DNA of 64,000 bases from Salinispora oceanensis (GCF_000383575.1 NZ_KB911579.1:189707-253706), one strand, 5' to 3'; positions 7,792 through 17,384 are shown, numbered from the stretch's first letter. A program made the numbers and translations. Notes: a model not told the origin generated them from the letters alone.

Positions 7792-8901
7792 TCAGCCCCG
7801 CTCGCGCTGCTCGGTGGAGTCGTTCAGCAGGTTCTCCGCGGGGACCGGCTCGGGCGCGGGCAGTCCCTTCGGCTCCGCGCCTCCGGCGGCCTGCGCCTCG
7901 GCGACGCGTGCCTCGTCGTGGACCTGCCGCGCGGCGTCCGCGGCGGCCCGTGCGGCCTCGTCGGCCTCCCGCTCGACCTGGCTGGCCCCTTCCGAGGCCT
8001 CCGGTGACGGTGCGTCACCGACCATCTGGCTCAGGCCCCCCAACGCGCCGCCCATGCCCTCCAGCGCCTTGGTCAGCTCGGCCGGAACGATCCAGACCTT
8101 GTTGGCGGAGCCGTTCGCGATCTGCGGTAGCGCCTGCAGGTACTGGTAGGCGAGCACCTTCTGGCTCGGGTTCGCCTGGTGGATGGCGTCGAAGACGGTC
8201 CGGACCGCCTTCGCCTGCCCCTCGGCCTCCAGGATGCGGGCCTGCCGGTCACCGTCGGCGCGCAACACCGCCGCCTGCTTCTCGCCCTCGGCGGTGAGGA
8301 TCTGCGACTCCTTGTGCCCCTCGGCGTTGAGGATCGCGGCCCGACGGTCCCGCTCGGCGCGCATCTGCTTCTCCATCGAGTCCCGGATGCTCGGCGGCGG
8401 CTCGATCGCCTTGATCTCCACCCGGGTCACCTTGATGCCCCAGCGGCCGGTGGTCTCGTCCAGCACACCGGAGAGGTGCCGGTTGATCTCCTCCCGGCTG
8501 GTCAGCGCCCGCTCCAGATCGAGAGAGCCGATGACATTACGCAGCGTGGTCACCGTGAGCTGCTCGATCGCCTGCAGGAAGTTCGAGATCTCGTACGTGG
8601 CGCGGACCGAGTCCACCACCTTGAAGTAGAGCACGGTGTCGATCGACACCACCAGGTTGTCCGAGGTGATGACCGGCTGCGGCGGGAAGCTGACCACCTG
8701 CTCACGCATGTCGACCTTGGTGCGCACCGAATCGACGAAGGGCACCAGCAGGTTCAGGCCCGGGTCCAGGGTGCGCTTGTATCGGCCGAGCCGCTCCACC
8801 ACGTCCTGGCGCTGCTGCGGCACGATCCGCACCGCCTGGGCCAGGGTCACCACGCCGATGATCGCCAGAGCTATCAGTAGGACCGGCAACAGGAAGTCCA
8901 T
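7792..8901 (-). CDS. SPFH/band 7 membrane protein (QmcA/stomatin-like)
   Basis: A 369-residue protein with one N-terminal membrane helix, then an SPFH domain (RIVPQQRQDVVERLGRYK, the stomatin signature) and an Ala/Glu-rich coiled region (about residues 200-250) typical of flotillin-like oligomers. The C-terminal 80 residues are low-complexity and charged. SPFH proteins form large membrane rings that organise lipid domains and regulate membrane proteases. It lies four bases downstream of an NfeD-like gene, the standard partnership for this family, so the two are one operon and probably one complex. Confidence 0.9.
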   Translation of the reverse strand: MDFLLPVLLIALAIIGVVTLAQAVRIVPQQRQDVVERLGRYKRTLDPGLNLLVPFVDSVRTKVDMREQVVSFPPQPVITSDNLVVSIDTVLYFKVVDSVRATYEISNFLQAIEQLTVTTLRNVIGSLDLERALTSREEINRHLSGVLDETTGRWGIKVTRVEIKAIEPPPSIRDSMEKQMRAERDRRAAILNAEGHKESQILTAEGEKQAAVLRADGDRQARILEAEGQAKAVRTVFDAIHQANPSQKVLAYQYLQALPQIANGSANKVWIVPAELTKALEGMGGALGGLSQMVGDAPSPEASEGASQVEREADEAARAAADAARQVHDEARVAEAQAAGGAEPKGLPAPEPVPAENLLNDSTEQRERG

Positions 8902-8905
8902 CTAC

Positions 8906-9376
8906 TCACCTTTTCGTCTCAGGTAGCTCGCCGGGCCGGGAAACATCATCCCGCCAGACCTGCGCGGTGGCGCCGCGCACCTGGATCACCTGCACCCGGT
9001 CCCCCGGCGCGAAGACCTGGGTCGCATCGTAGGAACGGGCCTGCCACAACTCGCCGTCGATTTTGACGAGCCCGTTGTCGGCGTCGACCCGCTCCAGCAC
9101 GAGGGCCGCGCTCCCCTCGATCGCGCCGACACCGAATGGTGATTCCTCGGTCGAGGTGAGGGTAATCCGACGCCGCAACGCCGGACGGGCACCCAGCACG
9201 GTCAGCGCCGAGACCACGGCGAAGACAACCGCCTGGATCTCCACGGGCGCCCCGAGCGCGGCTGCGCCGGCAGCCGCGAACGCCCCGACCGCAAACATGA
9301 TCAGGAACAGCGTCGTCGTAAAGATCTCGGCGACGGCGAGCACCGCCCCGACGACAATCCACAGCACCGCGTCCAC
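8906..9376 (-). CDS. NfeD-like membrane protein
   Basis: A short NfeD of about 156 residues: three hydrophobic helices in the first 80 residues, then a soluble OB-fold-like domain (GVGAIEGSAALVLERVD, PGDRVQVIQVRG). This is the partner of SPFH proteins and acts in the membrane. I start it at GTG 9376 (MDAVLWIV) because the first helix begins there; an upstream in-frame extension to 9451 has no family resemblance. It is immediately upstream of the SPFH gene. A perfect 7-base inverted repeat lies just in front of the start. Confidence 0.85.
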   Translation of the reverse strand: MDAVLWIVVGAVLAVAEIFTTTLFLIMFAVGAFAAAGAAALGAPVEIQAVVFAVVSALTVLGARPALRRRITLTSTEESPFGVGAIEGSAALVLERVDADNGLVKIDGELWQARSYDATQVFAPGDRVQVIQVRGATAQVWRDDVSRPGELPETKR

Positions 9377-9386
9377 CCCACGATCG

Positions 9387-9408
9387 TGACACGCCGGTGC
9401 ACGTGTCA
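9387..9408. promoter_or_regulatory. Inverted repeat in front of nfeD-SPFH operon
   Basis: TGACACG (9387-9393) and CGTGTCA (9402-9408) form a perfect inverted repeat with an 8-base spacer, ending 11 bases from the proposed nfeD start. It could be an operator or a 5' UTR hairpin. No regulator is identified. Confidence 0.3.
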
Positions 9409-9577
9409 TCGAATTGCCGTCTCGCCGTAGCCCGGCAGCACTTGTGCACACCCGCCCCCGGTCGGGTCTGCTAACCCGAACCAGGTCAGCCCGGGACGCC
9501 CGCCGGAATCGGATGAACCGGCTGGGTCAGAGCGCCGCCGCCGGGCTCGGCTAGCGCCAGGCTCCAGCGCCGCCGGC

Positions 9578-10393
9578 TCAGGGCGCCGGCTCGGTCACAA
9601 AATCGATCAACCGCTCCATGGAGTTGATCAACGGCGTCTCGACATCGGCGAAAGAGTTCACCCGGGACAGGATCCGCCGCCACAGCCCGGCGGGCTCGGC
9701 CACCCCGAGCGCCGCGCAGACCCCCTCCTTCCAGGGCTGCCCGGGCGGCACCACCGGCCAGGCCGAGATGTTCAGTACGGCCGGCCGTACCGCCTGCCAC
9801 ACGTCCACGTAGGGATGCCCGGTCACCAGCACATGCGGCGAGCTCACCCGGGCCACCACCCGACTCTCCTTGGAACCGGGGACGAGGTGATCAACAAGTA
9901 CGCCGAGCCGCCGGCCCGGGCCGGGGGCGAAGTCGCGTACCCGGGCATCGAGATCGTCGATCCCGTCCAGCGGCTCCACCACCACCCCCTCGACGCGCAG
10001 GTCGTCGCCCCAGATCCGCTCCACCAGGGCGGCGTCGTGCACCCCCTCCACCCAGATCCGGCTCGCCTTCGCCACCTGGGCGGGGACGTTGTCGACGGCG
10101 ATCGACCCGGAGGCGGTCCGTCGCCGAGCCGCCGGCACCGTTGGACGGGAGGGGCGACGCAGCGTCACCGGCTCCCCATCAAGCAGGAACGCCGCCGGTA
10201 GCAGGGGAAAGGTACGCCGCCGTCGGTGCCGGTCCTCGAGCAGCACCGCGCCGGCCTCAAACCCGACCACCGCGCCGCAGAACCCCGAGTCGGCGTCCTC
10301 GACCACCAGGTCGAGCTCCGCGGCCACCTCCGGGGTGACCCGGCGCCGCCGCCAGTCCCCCGCCAACACGTCATGGTCGTAACGCCCTGCCAT
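9578..10393 (-). CDS. DUF3097 family protein
   Basis: A 271-residue actinobacterial protein of the DUF3097 family. It begins MAGRYDHDVLAGDWRRRRV and contains the family's DxxEGxHDAxLVE-like core (WVEGVHDAALVERIWGDDLR) and the segment GHPYVDVWQAVRP. The core resembles a TOPRIM-like acidic fold, but the biochemical role is unknown. The start at 10393 fits the family N-terminus; a longer reading to 10438 adds only Arg/Gly-rich sequence. It is divergent from the next gene at 10510. Confidence 0.8.
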   Translation of the reverse strand: MAGRYDHDVLAGDWRRRRVTPEVAAELDLVVEDADSGFCGAVVGFEAGAVLLEDRHRRRRTFPLLPAAFLLDGEPVTLRRPSRPTVPAARRRTASGSIAVDNVPAQVAKASRIWVEGVHDAALVERIWGDDLRVEGVVVEPLDGIDDLDARVRDFAPGPGRRLGVLVDHLVPGSKESRVVARVSSPHVLVTGHPYVDVWQAVRPAVLNISAWPVVPPGQPWKEGVCAALGVAEPAGLWRRILSRVNSFADVETPLINSMERLIDFVTEPAP

Positions 10394-10509
10394 GCTGATC
10401 AAGCTAGCCCCAGCGGGCCCCCGCCGCCGACCCGGCACGCCGGTCGGGGTGCGGGACGGCTGGGGCGGCAGCCGAGACAGAGGTGGGCGGGAGGACGTAC
10501 CCTTTCGGC

Positions 10510-11304
10510 ATGTCCACCCCCGCAGCGGGCGCGGTCACGGTCGCGCCACGCCGGTCCAGCCGGTTCGTTGCCTGGGTGCGCGCGTGGCGTGCCGGGCTGG
10601 TGCCGTTCGACGAGGTCGCCGACGCCATCGCCGGCGACGAGGAGCACCTGGTCGCCGACGCACCCGGGACCTGGACCGATGTCGCCCTGCCCGAGGCGCT
10701 GCCCACGCTCGCCAAGCTCTCGCCCGACGTGATCCGCTTGGTGCTGCCCGCGCCCGGCGACCCGCGCGGGCTGCCTGGCCCGGGCGACTTCGCCGGTGCC
10801 GCTCTACTCGCGGGCGAGGGGGTGGTCGCGGGTTCGCTCGGCCTGGTCCCACAGCTGCGCACGCACACCTCCGGCTCCGGGGATGTCTTCGAGACCGTGC
10901 TGTGGCGGGTCTACCCGCTGCCGGCCGACGCGCCGGCCGCATCGCTCCACCTCCCCGGCGCGGCGGAGGCAGAGGCGGAGCTCGCCGCCGCCCTCGCCGA
11001 GACCACTGCCACGCTGACCCGACTCGACGTGGCCCAGTGGCGGCCGGAGCTGGCCGGGGCGTTGGAGGCGCTGCGCCGCCCCGACGGCACCACTGACCTG
11101 CCGCCCGGCTTCGACCCCCGCGCCCGCCGGCTCTTCGCCCGGGCCGCCGTGCTGGATCGGGTACTCGCCCTGGCGGGGCAGGCCGCCCCGGGGGGCGCGG
11201 TCAACAACTACGAGGCCCAGCAACGCGACGCGGCGCTGCGCCCGTTGACCAGCGCCTGTCGCCAGGCGCTGGCCGCCGCCTGCAACGCCCCGCTACGCCC
11301 ATAG
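10510..11304 (+). CDS. Conserved actinobacterial hypothetical protein
   Basis: A 264-residue soluble Ala-rich protein starting MSTPAAGAVTVAPRRSSRFV. I recognise no domain or active-site motif. It is divergent from the DUF3097 gene with a 116-base shared promoter region and converges on the HAD phosphatase gene. The start is the ATG at 10510; an in-frame start at 10483 is possible. Two hairpins follow the stop, the first including it, so transcription most likely ends here. Confidence 0.65.
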   Translation: MSTPAAGAVTVAPRRSSRFVAWVRAWRAGLVPFDEVADAIAGDEEHLVADAPGTWTDVALPEALPTLAKLSPDVIRLVLPAPGDPRGLPGPGDFAGAALLAGEGVVAGSLGLVPQLRTHTSGSGDVFETVLWRVYPLPADAPAASLHLPGAAEAEAELAAALAETTATLTRLDVAQWRPELAGALEALRRPDGTTDLPPGFDPRARRLFARAAVLDRVLALAGQAAPGGAVNNYEAQQRDAALRPLTSACRQALAAACNAPLRP

Positions 11305-11309
11305 CGGGG
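11288..11309 (+). terminator. Hairpin spanning the stop codon
   Basis: CCCCGCTA (11288-11295) pairs perfectly with TAGCGGGG (11302-11309) around a 6-base loop. The TAG stop lies in the right arm. There is no T-run, as is common in high-GC actinomycetes. Confidence 0.5.
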
Positions 11310-11319
11310 CGGGTAGCCA

Positions 11320-11366
11320 GCCCCGGGGCCGCGGCACCGGCCGACCGCCACCGCGGCGGCCGGGGC
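11320..11366. terminator. GC-rich hairpin between convergent genes
   Basis: The arms at 11320-11334 and 11351-11366 pair along nearly their full length with one bulge. The hairpin ends directly at the stop codon of the minus-strand HAD phosphatase and can serve both convergent genes. Confidence 0.45.
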
Positions 11367-12146
11367 TCAGATCTCGTCGATCAGGTCGGCCACCGAGGCC
11401 ACGATCCGCGACGGCCGGTACGGGTAGCGCTCGGCCTCCGTCCGGCTGCTGATGCCGGTGAGCACCAGGATCGTCTCCAACCCCGCCTCCAGCCCGCAGA
11501 GGATGTCGGTGTCCATCCGGTCGCCGATCATCGCCGTTGACTCGGAGTGCGCGTCGATGGTGTTCAACGCCGACCGCATCATCATCGGATTCGGCTTCCC
11601 GACGAAGTACGGCTCCACGCCCGTCGCCTTCGACACCATCGCGGCGACCGAACCGGCGGCAGGCAGCGCGCCCTCCATCGACGGCCCGGTCACGTCGGGG
11701 TTCGTACAGATGAACCGGGCCCCGTCGTTGATCAGCCGGATCGCCTTGGTGATCGCCTCGAAGCTGTAGGTACGGGTCTCTCCCAGCACCACATAGTCGG
11801 GCGCGAAGTCACTGAGCACGTAGCCGACCGCGTGCAGCGCCGTGGTCAGCCCCGCTTCGCCGATCACGTACGCGGTGCCGCCCGGCCGCTGATCGGCCAG
11901 GAACTGCGCGGTGGCCAACGCGGACGACCAGATCGCGGACTCCGGCACGTCCAGCCCCATCCGAACCAACCGGGCCTGTAGATCGCGCGGCGTGTAGATG
12001 GAGTTGTTGGTCAACACCAGGAACGGCCTACCGGAGGAGCGCAGCCGGGCGATGAACTCCGGCGCGCCGGGCACCGGCTGGCCCTCGTGCACCAGCACCC
12101 CGTCCATGTCGGTGAGCCAGCTCTGGACGGGCTTACGATCATTCAT
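11367..12146 (-). CDS. HAD-IIA family (NagD-like) phosphatase
   Basis: A 259-residue haloacid-dehalogenase-superfamily hydrolase. Motif I is WLTDMDGVLV (nucleophile and acid/base Asp), motif II is VLTNNS, and the C-terminal part has GKPNPMMM followed by MIGDRMDTDI (motif IV). This matches the NagD/AraL class, which dephosphorylates nucleotides and sugar phosphates; the substrate is not predictable. The start is ATG 12146. The upstream neighbour on the same strand is ferrochelatase, 34 bases away, but a functional link is not evident. Confidence 0.87.
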   Translation of the reverse strand: MNDRKPVQSWLTDMDGVLVHEGQPVPGAPEFIARLRSSGRPFLVLTNNSIYTPRDLQARLVRMGLDVPESAIWSSALATAQFLADQRPGGTAYVIGEAGLTTALHAVGYVLSDFAPDYVVLGETRTYSFEAITKAIRLINDGARFICTNPDVTGPSMEGALPAAGSVAAMVSKATGVEPYFVGKPNPMMMRSALNTIDAHSESTAMIGDRMDTDILCGLEAGLETILVLTGISSRTEAERYPYRPSRIVASVADLIDEI

Positions 12147-12180
12147 CTCTCGGATCCCTGGTGTCGGGCCGCCGAAGCGG

Positions 12181-13212
12181 TCAGGAGGGGCGGCGGGCCG
12201 GAACGCAGCAGGCTGTCGGGCAGGTGTCCCACATCGGCAGGTCACCGAGGCGCCGGCGCAACGTCGCGCCAGCCGGATCGGCCCGTTCCCGGACCAGTTC
12301 GCGCACCATCGCCACGAACCGGGGATCGGTGCCCGGCGTGGCGGCGCGAACAAAGTCCAGACCGAGCTGCTTGGCGGTCTCCCGGGCTTCGGTGTCCAGA
12401 TCCCACACCACCTCAAGGTGGTCGGAGACGAACCCGATCGGGCTGACCACCACCGCGGTGACGCCCTGCCCGGGCAACTCCGCCAGGTGGTCGTTGACGT
12501 CCGGCTCCAGCCAGGGTACCTGTGGGGGCCCGGAACGACTCTGCCATACCAGGTCGTAGGCGAGGTCGGGGGCCGCGGCGGCGTGCACCAGCCGGGCGGT
12601 CTCCGCCAACTGCGCCTCGTACCGGCCACCGTGCGGGCCGGCGGCTGCCGCCGCGGAGGTGGGAATCGAGTGGGCGGTGAAGAGGATCCGGGTGCTGTCC
12701 CGTCGCGCCGGGTCCAACTGGGCCAACGCCGTCCGCACCGCATCGACGTGCGGCTCGACGAACCCGGGGTGGTCCCAGAACTGGCGCAGTTTCTCGATCA
12801 CCGGGGCGTCCGGGCCGACCGCCGCCCGGGCCGCGGCGATGTCCTCCTGGTACTGCCGGCAGGAGGAGTATCCGCCGAGGGCACTGGTCACGAACGCCAG
12901 GGCCCGCTCGACCCCGTCGTCGCGCATCCGCGCCACGGTGTCGGCGAGCATCGGGTCCCAGTTCCGGTTACCCCAGTAGACCGGCAGGTCAACACCGTTG
13001 GCGGCGAAGTCGTCCCGAATCGCGGCAAGCAGCTCCCGGCACTGCTGGTTGATCGGCGACACCCCGCCGAAGTGCTGGTAATGCTCGGCGACCTCGGCCA
13101 ACCGTTCCGGCGGCACACCCCGGCCCCGGGTCACGTTCTGCAGGAACGGCATCACGTCCTCGGGCCGCTCGGGCCCGCCGAAAGAAACCAGCACCACCGC
13201 GTCGTACGCCAT
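12181..13212 (-). CDS. hemH: Ferrochelatase (coproporphyrin-type likely)
   Basis: A 343-residue ferrochelatase, starting MAYDAVVLVSFGGPERPEDV. It shows the conserved AHSIP segment with the catalytic His and WQSRSGPP. It inserts Fe2+ into a porphyrin; in actinobacteria this is normally coproporphyrin III (CpfC). The C-terminus carries CPTACC, which could be part of a [2Fe-2S] site found in actinobacterial members. It follows fabI and fabG on the same strand, an arrangement familiar from actinomycetes and mycobacteria (fabG-inhA-hemH). Confidence 0.93.
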   Translation of the reverse strand: MAYDAVVLVSFGGPERPEDVMPFLQNVTRGRGVPPERLAEVAEHYQHFGGVSPINQQCRELLAAIRDDFAANGVDLPVYWGNRNWDPMLADTVARMRDDGVERALAFVTSALGGYSSCRQYQEDIAAARAAVGPDAPVIEKLRQFWDHPGFVEPHVDAVRTALAQLDPARRDSTRILFTAHSIPTSAAAAAGPHGGRYEAQLAETARLVHAAAAPDLAYDLVWQSRSGPPQVPWLEPDVNDHLAELPGQGVTAVVVSPIGFVSDHLEVVWDLDTEARETAKQLGLDFVRAATPGTDPRFVAMVRELVRERADPAGATLRRRLGDLPMWDTCPTACCVPARRPS

Positions 13213-13305
13213 GGCCCCATTCTTCCCCGCAGCCTCGGTGACCTTACGACGGCCCCGGGCCACCTGGTGACCTGGCGACGGCCCCGGCCGGGGCCGTCGG
13301 CCGGA

Positions 13306-14073
13306 TCAGGCGCCGATGGCGTGGTAGCCGCCATCGACATGGACGATCTCGCCGGTGGTCGCCGGGAACCAGTCGGAGAGCAGCGCCAGACAGGCTCGGG
13401 CGGCCGGCTCGGAGTCGGTGAGGTTCCACCCCAACGGTGCCCGCGCCGACCAGGCATCCTCGAACTGCTCGAAGCCCGGGATCGACTTCGCGGCGACGGT
13501 ACGCAGCGGCCCGGCCGCGACCAGGTTGCTGCGGATGCCCTTCGGGCCCAGGTGCAGGGCCAGGTAGCGGCTGGCGGACTCCAGGCCGGCTTTGGCGACG
13601 CCCATCCAGTCGTACACCGGCCACGCCTTGGTGGCGTCGAAGGTGAGCCCGACCACCGAGCCTCCGGGCGCCATCAGCGGCAGCGCCGCGGTGGCGAGGG
13701 CCTGGTACGAGTAGGTCGAGACGTGCACGGCCGTCGCGACGTCCTCCCAGGGCGCGTCGAGGAAGCCACCGCCGAGGCAGCTCTGCGGGGCGAAGCCGAT
13801 GGAGTGGACGATCCCGTCGAGGCCGTCGACGTGCTCCCGGACCCGGTCGCCGAGCCCGGCGAGGTGCTCGCGGTTGGTCACGTCCAGTTCGATTACCGGA
13901 GCTGGCTCGGGGAGCCGCTTGGCGATCCGCTCGACCAGGGAGAGCCGACCGTAGCCGGTGAGCACCACCTGCGCGCCGTTCTCCTGGGCGAGGCGTGCCA
14001 CCGAGAAGGCGATCGAGGCGTCGGTGATGACGCCGGTGACCAGCAGCCGTTTACCGGCGAGCAATCCTGACAT
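13306..14073 (-). CDS. fabI: Enoyl-[acyl-carrier-protein] reductase (InhA/FabI)
   Basis: A 255-residue SDR-type enoyl-ACP reductase. The NADH-binding segment is TGVITDASIAFSVARLAQ, HSIGFAP is the InhA-type motif, and the catalytic pair is YDWMGVAK (Tyr-x6-Lys). It performs the last reduction in each FAS-II cycle. The start is ATG 14073 with GGAGA upstream. It sits 14 bases after fabG and upstream of hemH, the same order as mycobacterial fabG1-inhA-hemH, so the two FAS genes form an operon. Confidence 0.93.
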   Translation of the reverse strand: MSGLLAGKRLLVTGVITDASIAFSVARLAQENGAQVVLTGYGRLSLVERIAKRLPEPAPVIELDVTNREHLAGLGDRVREHVDGLDGIVHSIGFAPQSCLGGGFLDAPWEDVATAVHVSTYSYQALATAALPLMAPGGSVVGLTFDATKAWPVYDWMGVAKAGLESASRYLALHLGPKGIRSNLVAAGPLRTVAAKSIPGFEQFEDAWSARAPLGWNLTDSEPAARACLALLSDWFPATTGEIVHVDGGYHAIGA

Positions 14074-14087
14074 GTCGATGTCTCCTC

Positions 14088-14834
<747 letters not shown>

Positions 14835-15010
14835 TCAGCTCAGAAGATCTCCACGTCGGGTCGGAGCCTAGGGGTTACCGGCAGGTAAGCGCTAACGCGC
14901 CACGGCGGTGACCGTCACCGACAAGGCGAAATCCACCGCAACCACCCGGCGACGGTCACCCCCACCCCGGCCCGCTTCGAGATCCCACCGACCAAGGTGT
15001 ACGATGGCGC

Positions 15011-15230
15011 CGTTTTGCGAGCCCGCCTTACGACTCGCATCCCTGGGCCCCGCCGACCGCAGGAGGTGATCGCTGTGCGAGATAGCGATCCTCCGAGTCG
15101 TGGCCGGGCCGACCGGCAGCCCCGCTAAGTTCCGTTAGCACGGCTGACCAGACCCGCTCCCTCGCGCCACCGGATGCCGGCCCACACCGGACCGATCACG
15201 GGGTGACGATCGGAGCTGCCGGCCACGACT
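15011..15230 (+). ncRNA. Highly structured intergenic RNA candidate
   Basis: The gap between fabG and the VWA gene holds several mutually consistent pairings. TGCGAG (15016-15021) pairs with CTCGCA (15034-15039), and the same CTCGCA can instead pair with TGCGAG at 15076-15081, which overlaps a GTG start. GATCGCT (15068-15074) and AGCGATC (15084-15090) form a perfect 7-bp hairpin with that GTG in its loop. A perfect 12-bp stem joins 15096-15107 with 15219-15230. An AGGAGG ribosome binding site (15061-15066) precedes the GTG. A -10-like TACGAT sits at about 14999-15004. This suggests a regulatory leader or small RNA; I recognise no known family. Confidence 0.4.
15075..15128 (+). CDS. 17-residue leader-type ORF inside the structured region
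   Basis: The GTG at 15075 lies nine bases after AGGAGG and opens a 17-codon frame rich in Arg, Asp and Pro (MRDSDPPSRGRADRQPR). The start codon is in the loop of a perfect 7-bp hairpin. If translated it would be a leader peptide coupling translation to RNA folding. There is no codon-level evidence beyond the ribosome binding site. Confidence 0.25.
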   Translation: MRDSDPPSRGRADRQPR

Positions 15231-15302
15231 TTGTGTGCGCGTTCTGACCACCCTCCCGCGGGCCCCGACGCCCGCGCCCAGTCGCCACCGGAGCCACTTC
15301 CC

Positions 15303-15389
15303 ATGAGCCGTTACGTCGCCCCCCTGGGCTTCACCCTGGCCGCGGTCTGGGTGGCCGTCCTCTTCGTCCTGGCCGGTGGCGGTCACTGA
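15303..15389 (+). CDS. 28-residue single-pass membrane miniprotein
   Basis: The ATG at 15303 is preceded by GGAG and encodes MSRYVAP followed by an uninterrupted hydrophobic helix and a short GGGH end. Its size and composition fit a small membrane protein. It is about 70 bases downstream of the structured RNA region, so it may be the gene that region controls. It converges on the VWA gene at 15436. The function is unknown; it is too short for homology to be judged by eye. Confidence 0.4.
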   Translation: MSRYVAPLGFTLAAVWVAVLFVLAGGGH

Positions 15390-15435
15390 CCGCCACCGAA
15401 TCCCAGCTCGGCCCGTTCCGCCGGCAGCGGCGGCG

Positions 15436-16386
15436 TCAGACGATCCGAGACGACCACAACAGACTGGTTGCCCCGGCGCAGAGCGCCAGCAGCAGCGCCA
15501 CCCCGGCGTACCACTGGGTGACCTCGCGCGGCTCGGTCCGGAACCCGATCGACGATCCCATGTCCTGGTACACCTGCTTCAGCTCGCTCACCGAGGCCGC
15601 CTCGTAGAAGTACCCGTCGGTCGTCGCCGCCAGATCCGCCAGGGCGAGTCGGTCCACCGGCACCCGTTGGCGTTGGCCGCCGATGTCGACCTGACCGCCG
15701 TCGGTCCCGAAGGCGATCGTGGAGACCGCCACGTTCGCGGCCTGCGCCGCCGCGGCGGCCTCCTCCACCGACCGACCCGACGTGCGATAGCCGTCGGAGA
15801 GCAACACGATCCGGGCCGGCGGAATCCCCGCCGCGCCGTCGGCCGGCACCGACCGGATCGCCTCGAGGCAGGTGAAGACCGCCTCCCCGGTCGCCGTCGA
15901 CTCGGCCAGCGCCAAGCCGTTGATGGCGGTGACCACGGCCTGCCGGTCCTTGGTCGGCGGCACCAGCACATTGGCTGCCTTCGCGAACGAGACCAGCCCG
16001 AGGTTGTAGCTGGCCGGCAGCTCGGCGACGAACTGCTGCGCCGCCTCCTGGGCCGCCGCCAGCCGGTTCGGGGCCACATCGTCGGCCTGCATGGAGAGGG
16101 AGACGTCGACAGCGAGCATGACGGTAGCCCGTTCCAGGGGCTGCCGAGTGTCGATCGACGGCCGGGCCAGCGCCGTGGCGAGCACCAGCAGACAGAGGAG
16201 GAACGCGGTCGCCGGTACGTGCCGACGCCACCCGACGCCCTTCGGCGCGATCGTACGCAGTAGCTCCACGTTCCCGAACTGCAGCGCGTACGCCCGGCGG
16301 TGCAGCTGCCGCCACACGTACAGCCCGGCGAGGGCGAGGACCGGCAGCACGGCCAGGAGCCACCACGGTTGCAGAAAGCGAATCAT
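15436..16386 (-). CDS. VWA-domain membrane protein (BatA-like)
   Basis: A 316-residue protein with two N-terminal membrane helices (about residues 8-25 and 58-75), a von Willebrand A domain with the metal-dependent adhesion site DVSLSMQ, and a C-terminal membrane helix. This is the architecture of BatA/aerotolerance-type proteins, which work with MoxR ATPases and DUF58 proteins in assembling or protecting envelope complexes. It overlaps the DUF58 gene by ATGA, so MoxR, DUF58 and VWA are one operon. Confidence 0.88.
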   Translation of the reverse strand: MIRFLQPWWLLAVLPVLALAGLYVWRQLHRRAYALQFGNVELLRTIAPKGVGWRRHVPATAFLLCLLVLATALARPSIDTRQPLERATVMLAVDVSLSMQADDVAPNRLAAAQEAAQQFVAELPASYNLGLVSFAKAANVLVPPTKDRQAVVTAINGLALAESTATGEAVFTCLEAIRSVPADGAAGIPPARIVLLSDGYRTSGRSVEEAAAAAQAANVAVSTIAFGTDGGQVDIGGQRQRVPVDRLALADLAATTDGYFYEAASVSELKQVYQDMGSSIGFRTEPREVTQWYAGVALLLALCAGATSLLWSSRIV

Positions 16387-17384
16387 CGTGTCGTCCCCCG
16401 GGTGCGGGTGTGCCGCTGCGCGGCGACGAAGCGCACCATGTCCAGCAGCCAGTCTCGGTCAGTGCGCAGTCTCAGGTGGGCGGCGCCCCCGGCACGTAGC
16501 GCCGCGGCGATCTCCGCCCGCTGGGCGGCAGCCGCCTCGGCGTAGCGGCGGCGCAGCCGCGGATCGCCGGTCCGTACCTCGTGCAGTTCGCCGGTCTCCG
16601 GGTCAACCACCGGCAGTACGCCCACGTCGGGCAGCTCCAGCTCCCGCGGATCGAGTACCTCGATGGCCAGCACGTCATGGCGTACTCGCAGCTTGCGCAG
16701 CGGCCGGGCCCACTGGGCCGGTGGCGCCAGGAAGTCGGAGACGACGACCGCCACCCCGCGCCGCCGCGGCGGCCGGTTCAACCGGTCGACCAGGGCGCCG
16801 AGGTCGCCCCGGCCGGGCCGGATCTCGGTGCCGGCGACGGCCCGGACCAGGGCCTGCACCTCCCGGCGACCCGAGCGAGCGGGCAGCCGGGTGAACCGGC
16901 CGGGCCCGGACCCCGGTGCACCCCGACCGGCGGCGGCCGGCTCGCTCCCGGTGCCGATCACCGCGCCGACCCGGTTGCCACCCCGGCTGGTCAGGTGAGC
17001 CAGTGCCGCGGCGGCGGCCACCGCCACGTCCCGCTTGAGCCAGCGGCCGGTACCGAAGTCGAGGCTGGCCGAGAGGTCCACCGCAAGCCACGTCTCCAGC
17101 TCCCGGTCGGCCACCGTGCGCCGCACGTGCGGCATCGTGGTGCGCGCCGTGACCGGCCAGTCCATTCGCCGCACGTCGTCGCCCGGGCGGTATTCGCGGG
17201 AGTCCCCCGCCTCACTGCCGGGACCGGGTAGCAGTCCGACGTAGTCGCCCTGGAGCAGACCGTCAAGCTTGCGGGTGACGAGCAGGTGCAGCCGGGACAG
17301 GGTGGCCTCGGTGCGCTTACGGACGGTGGGGTCGACGGGATCATGGCCGGCGGCGTCGGTTGACCGACGGGCGGGTGGGGTCAC
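16383..17384 (-). CDS. DUF58 protein
   Basis: A DUF58 protein of about 333 residues. The family signature GSEAGDSREYRPGDDVRRMDW is shortened here as SREYRPGDDVRRMDW, followed by a VWA-like fold (WLAVDLSASLDFG, VVVVSDF). I start at GTG 17384 because it overlaps the moxR stop as GTGA; an in-frame ATG at 17402 would overlap moxR by 22 bases. DUF58 proteins are adaptor or substrate partners of MoxR ATPases. The role is inferred from the operon. Confidence 0.87.
   Translation of the reverse strand: MTPPARRSTDAAGHDPVDPTVRKRTEATLSRLHLLVTRKLDGLLQGDYVGLLPGPGSEAGDSREYRPGDDVRRMDWPVTARTTMPHVRRTVADRELETWLAVDLSASLDFGTGRWLKRDVAVAAAAALAHLTSRGGNRVGAVIGTGSEPAAAGRGAPGSGPGRFTRLPARSGRREVQALVRAVAGTEIRPGRGDLGALVDRLNRPPRRRGVAVVVSDFLAPPAQWARPLRKLRVRHDVLAIEVLDPRELELPDVGVLPVVDPETGELHEVRTGDPRLRRRYAEAAAAQRAEIAAALRAGGAAHLRLRTDRDWLLDMVRFVAAQRHTRTRGTTR

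Noticed and set aside
11998..14070. Long plus-strand open frame (about 690 codons)
   Set aside because: It runs antisense to the HAD phosphatase, ferrochelatase and FabI genes, which have clear family motifs; the product is Arg/Gly/Pro-rich shadow sequence of high-GC DNA.
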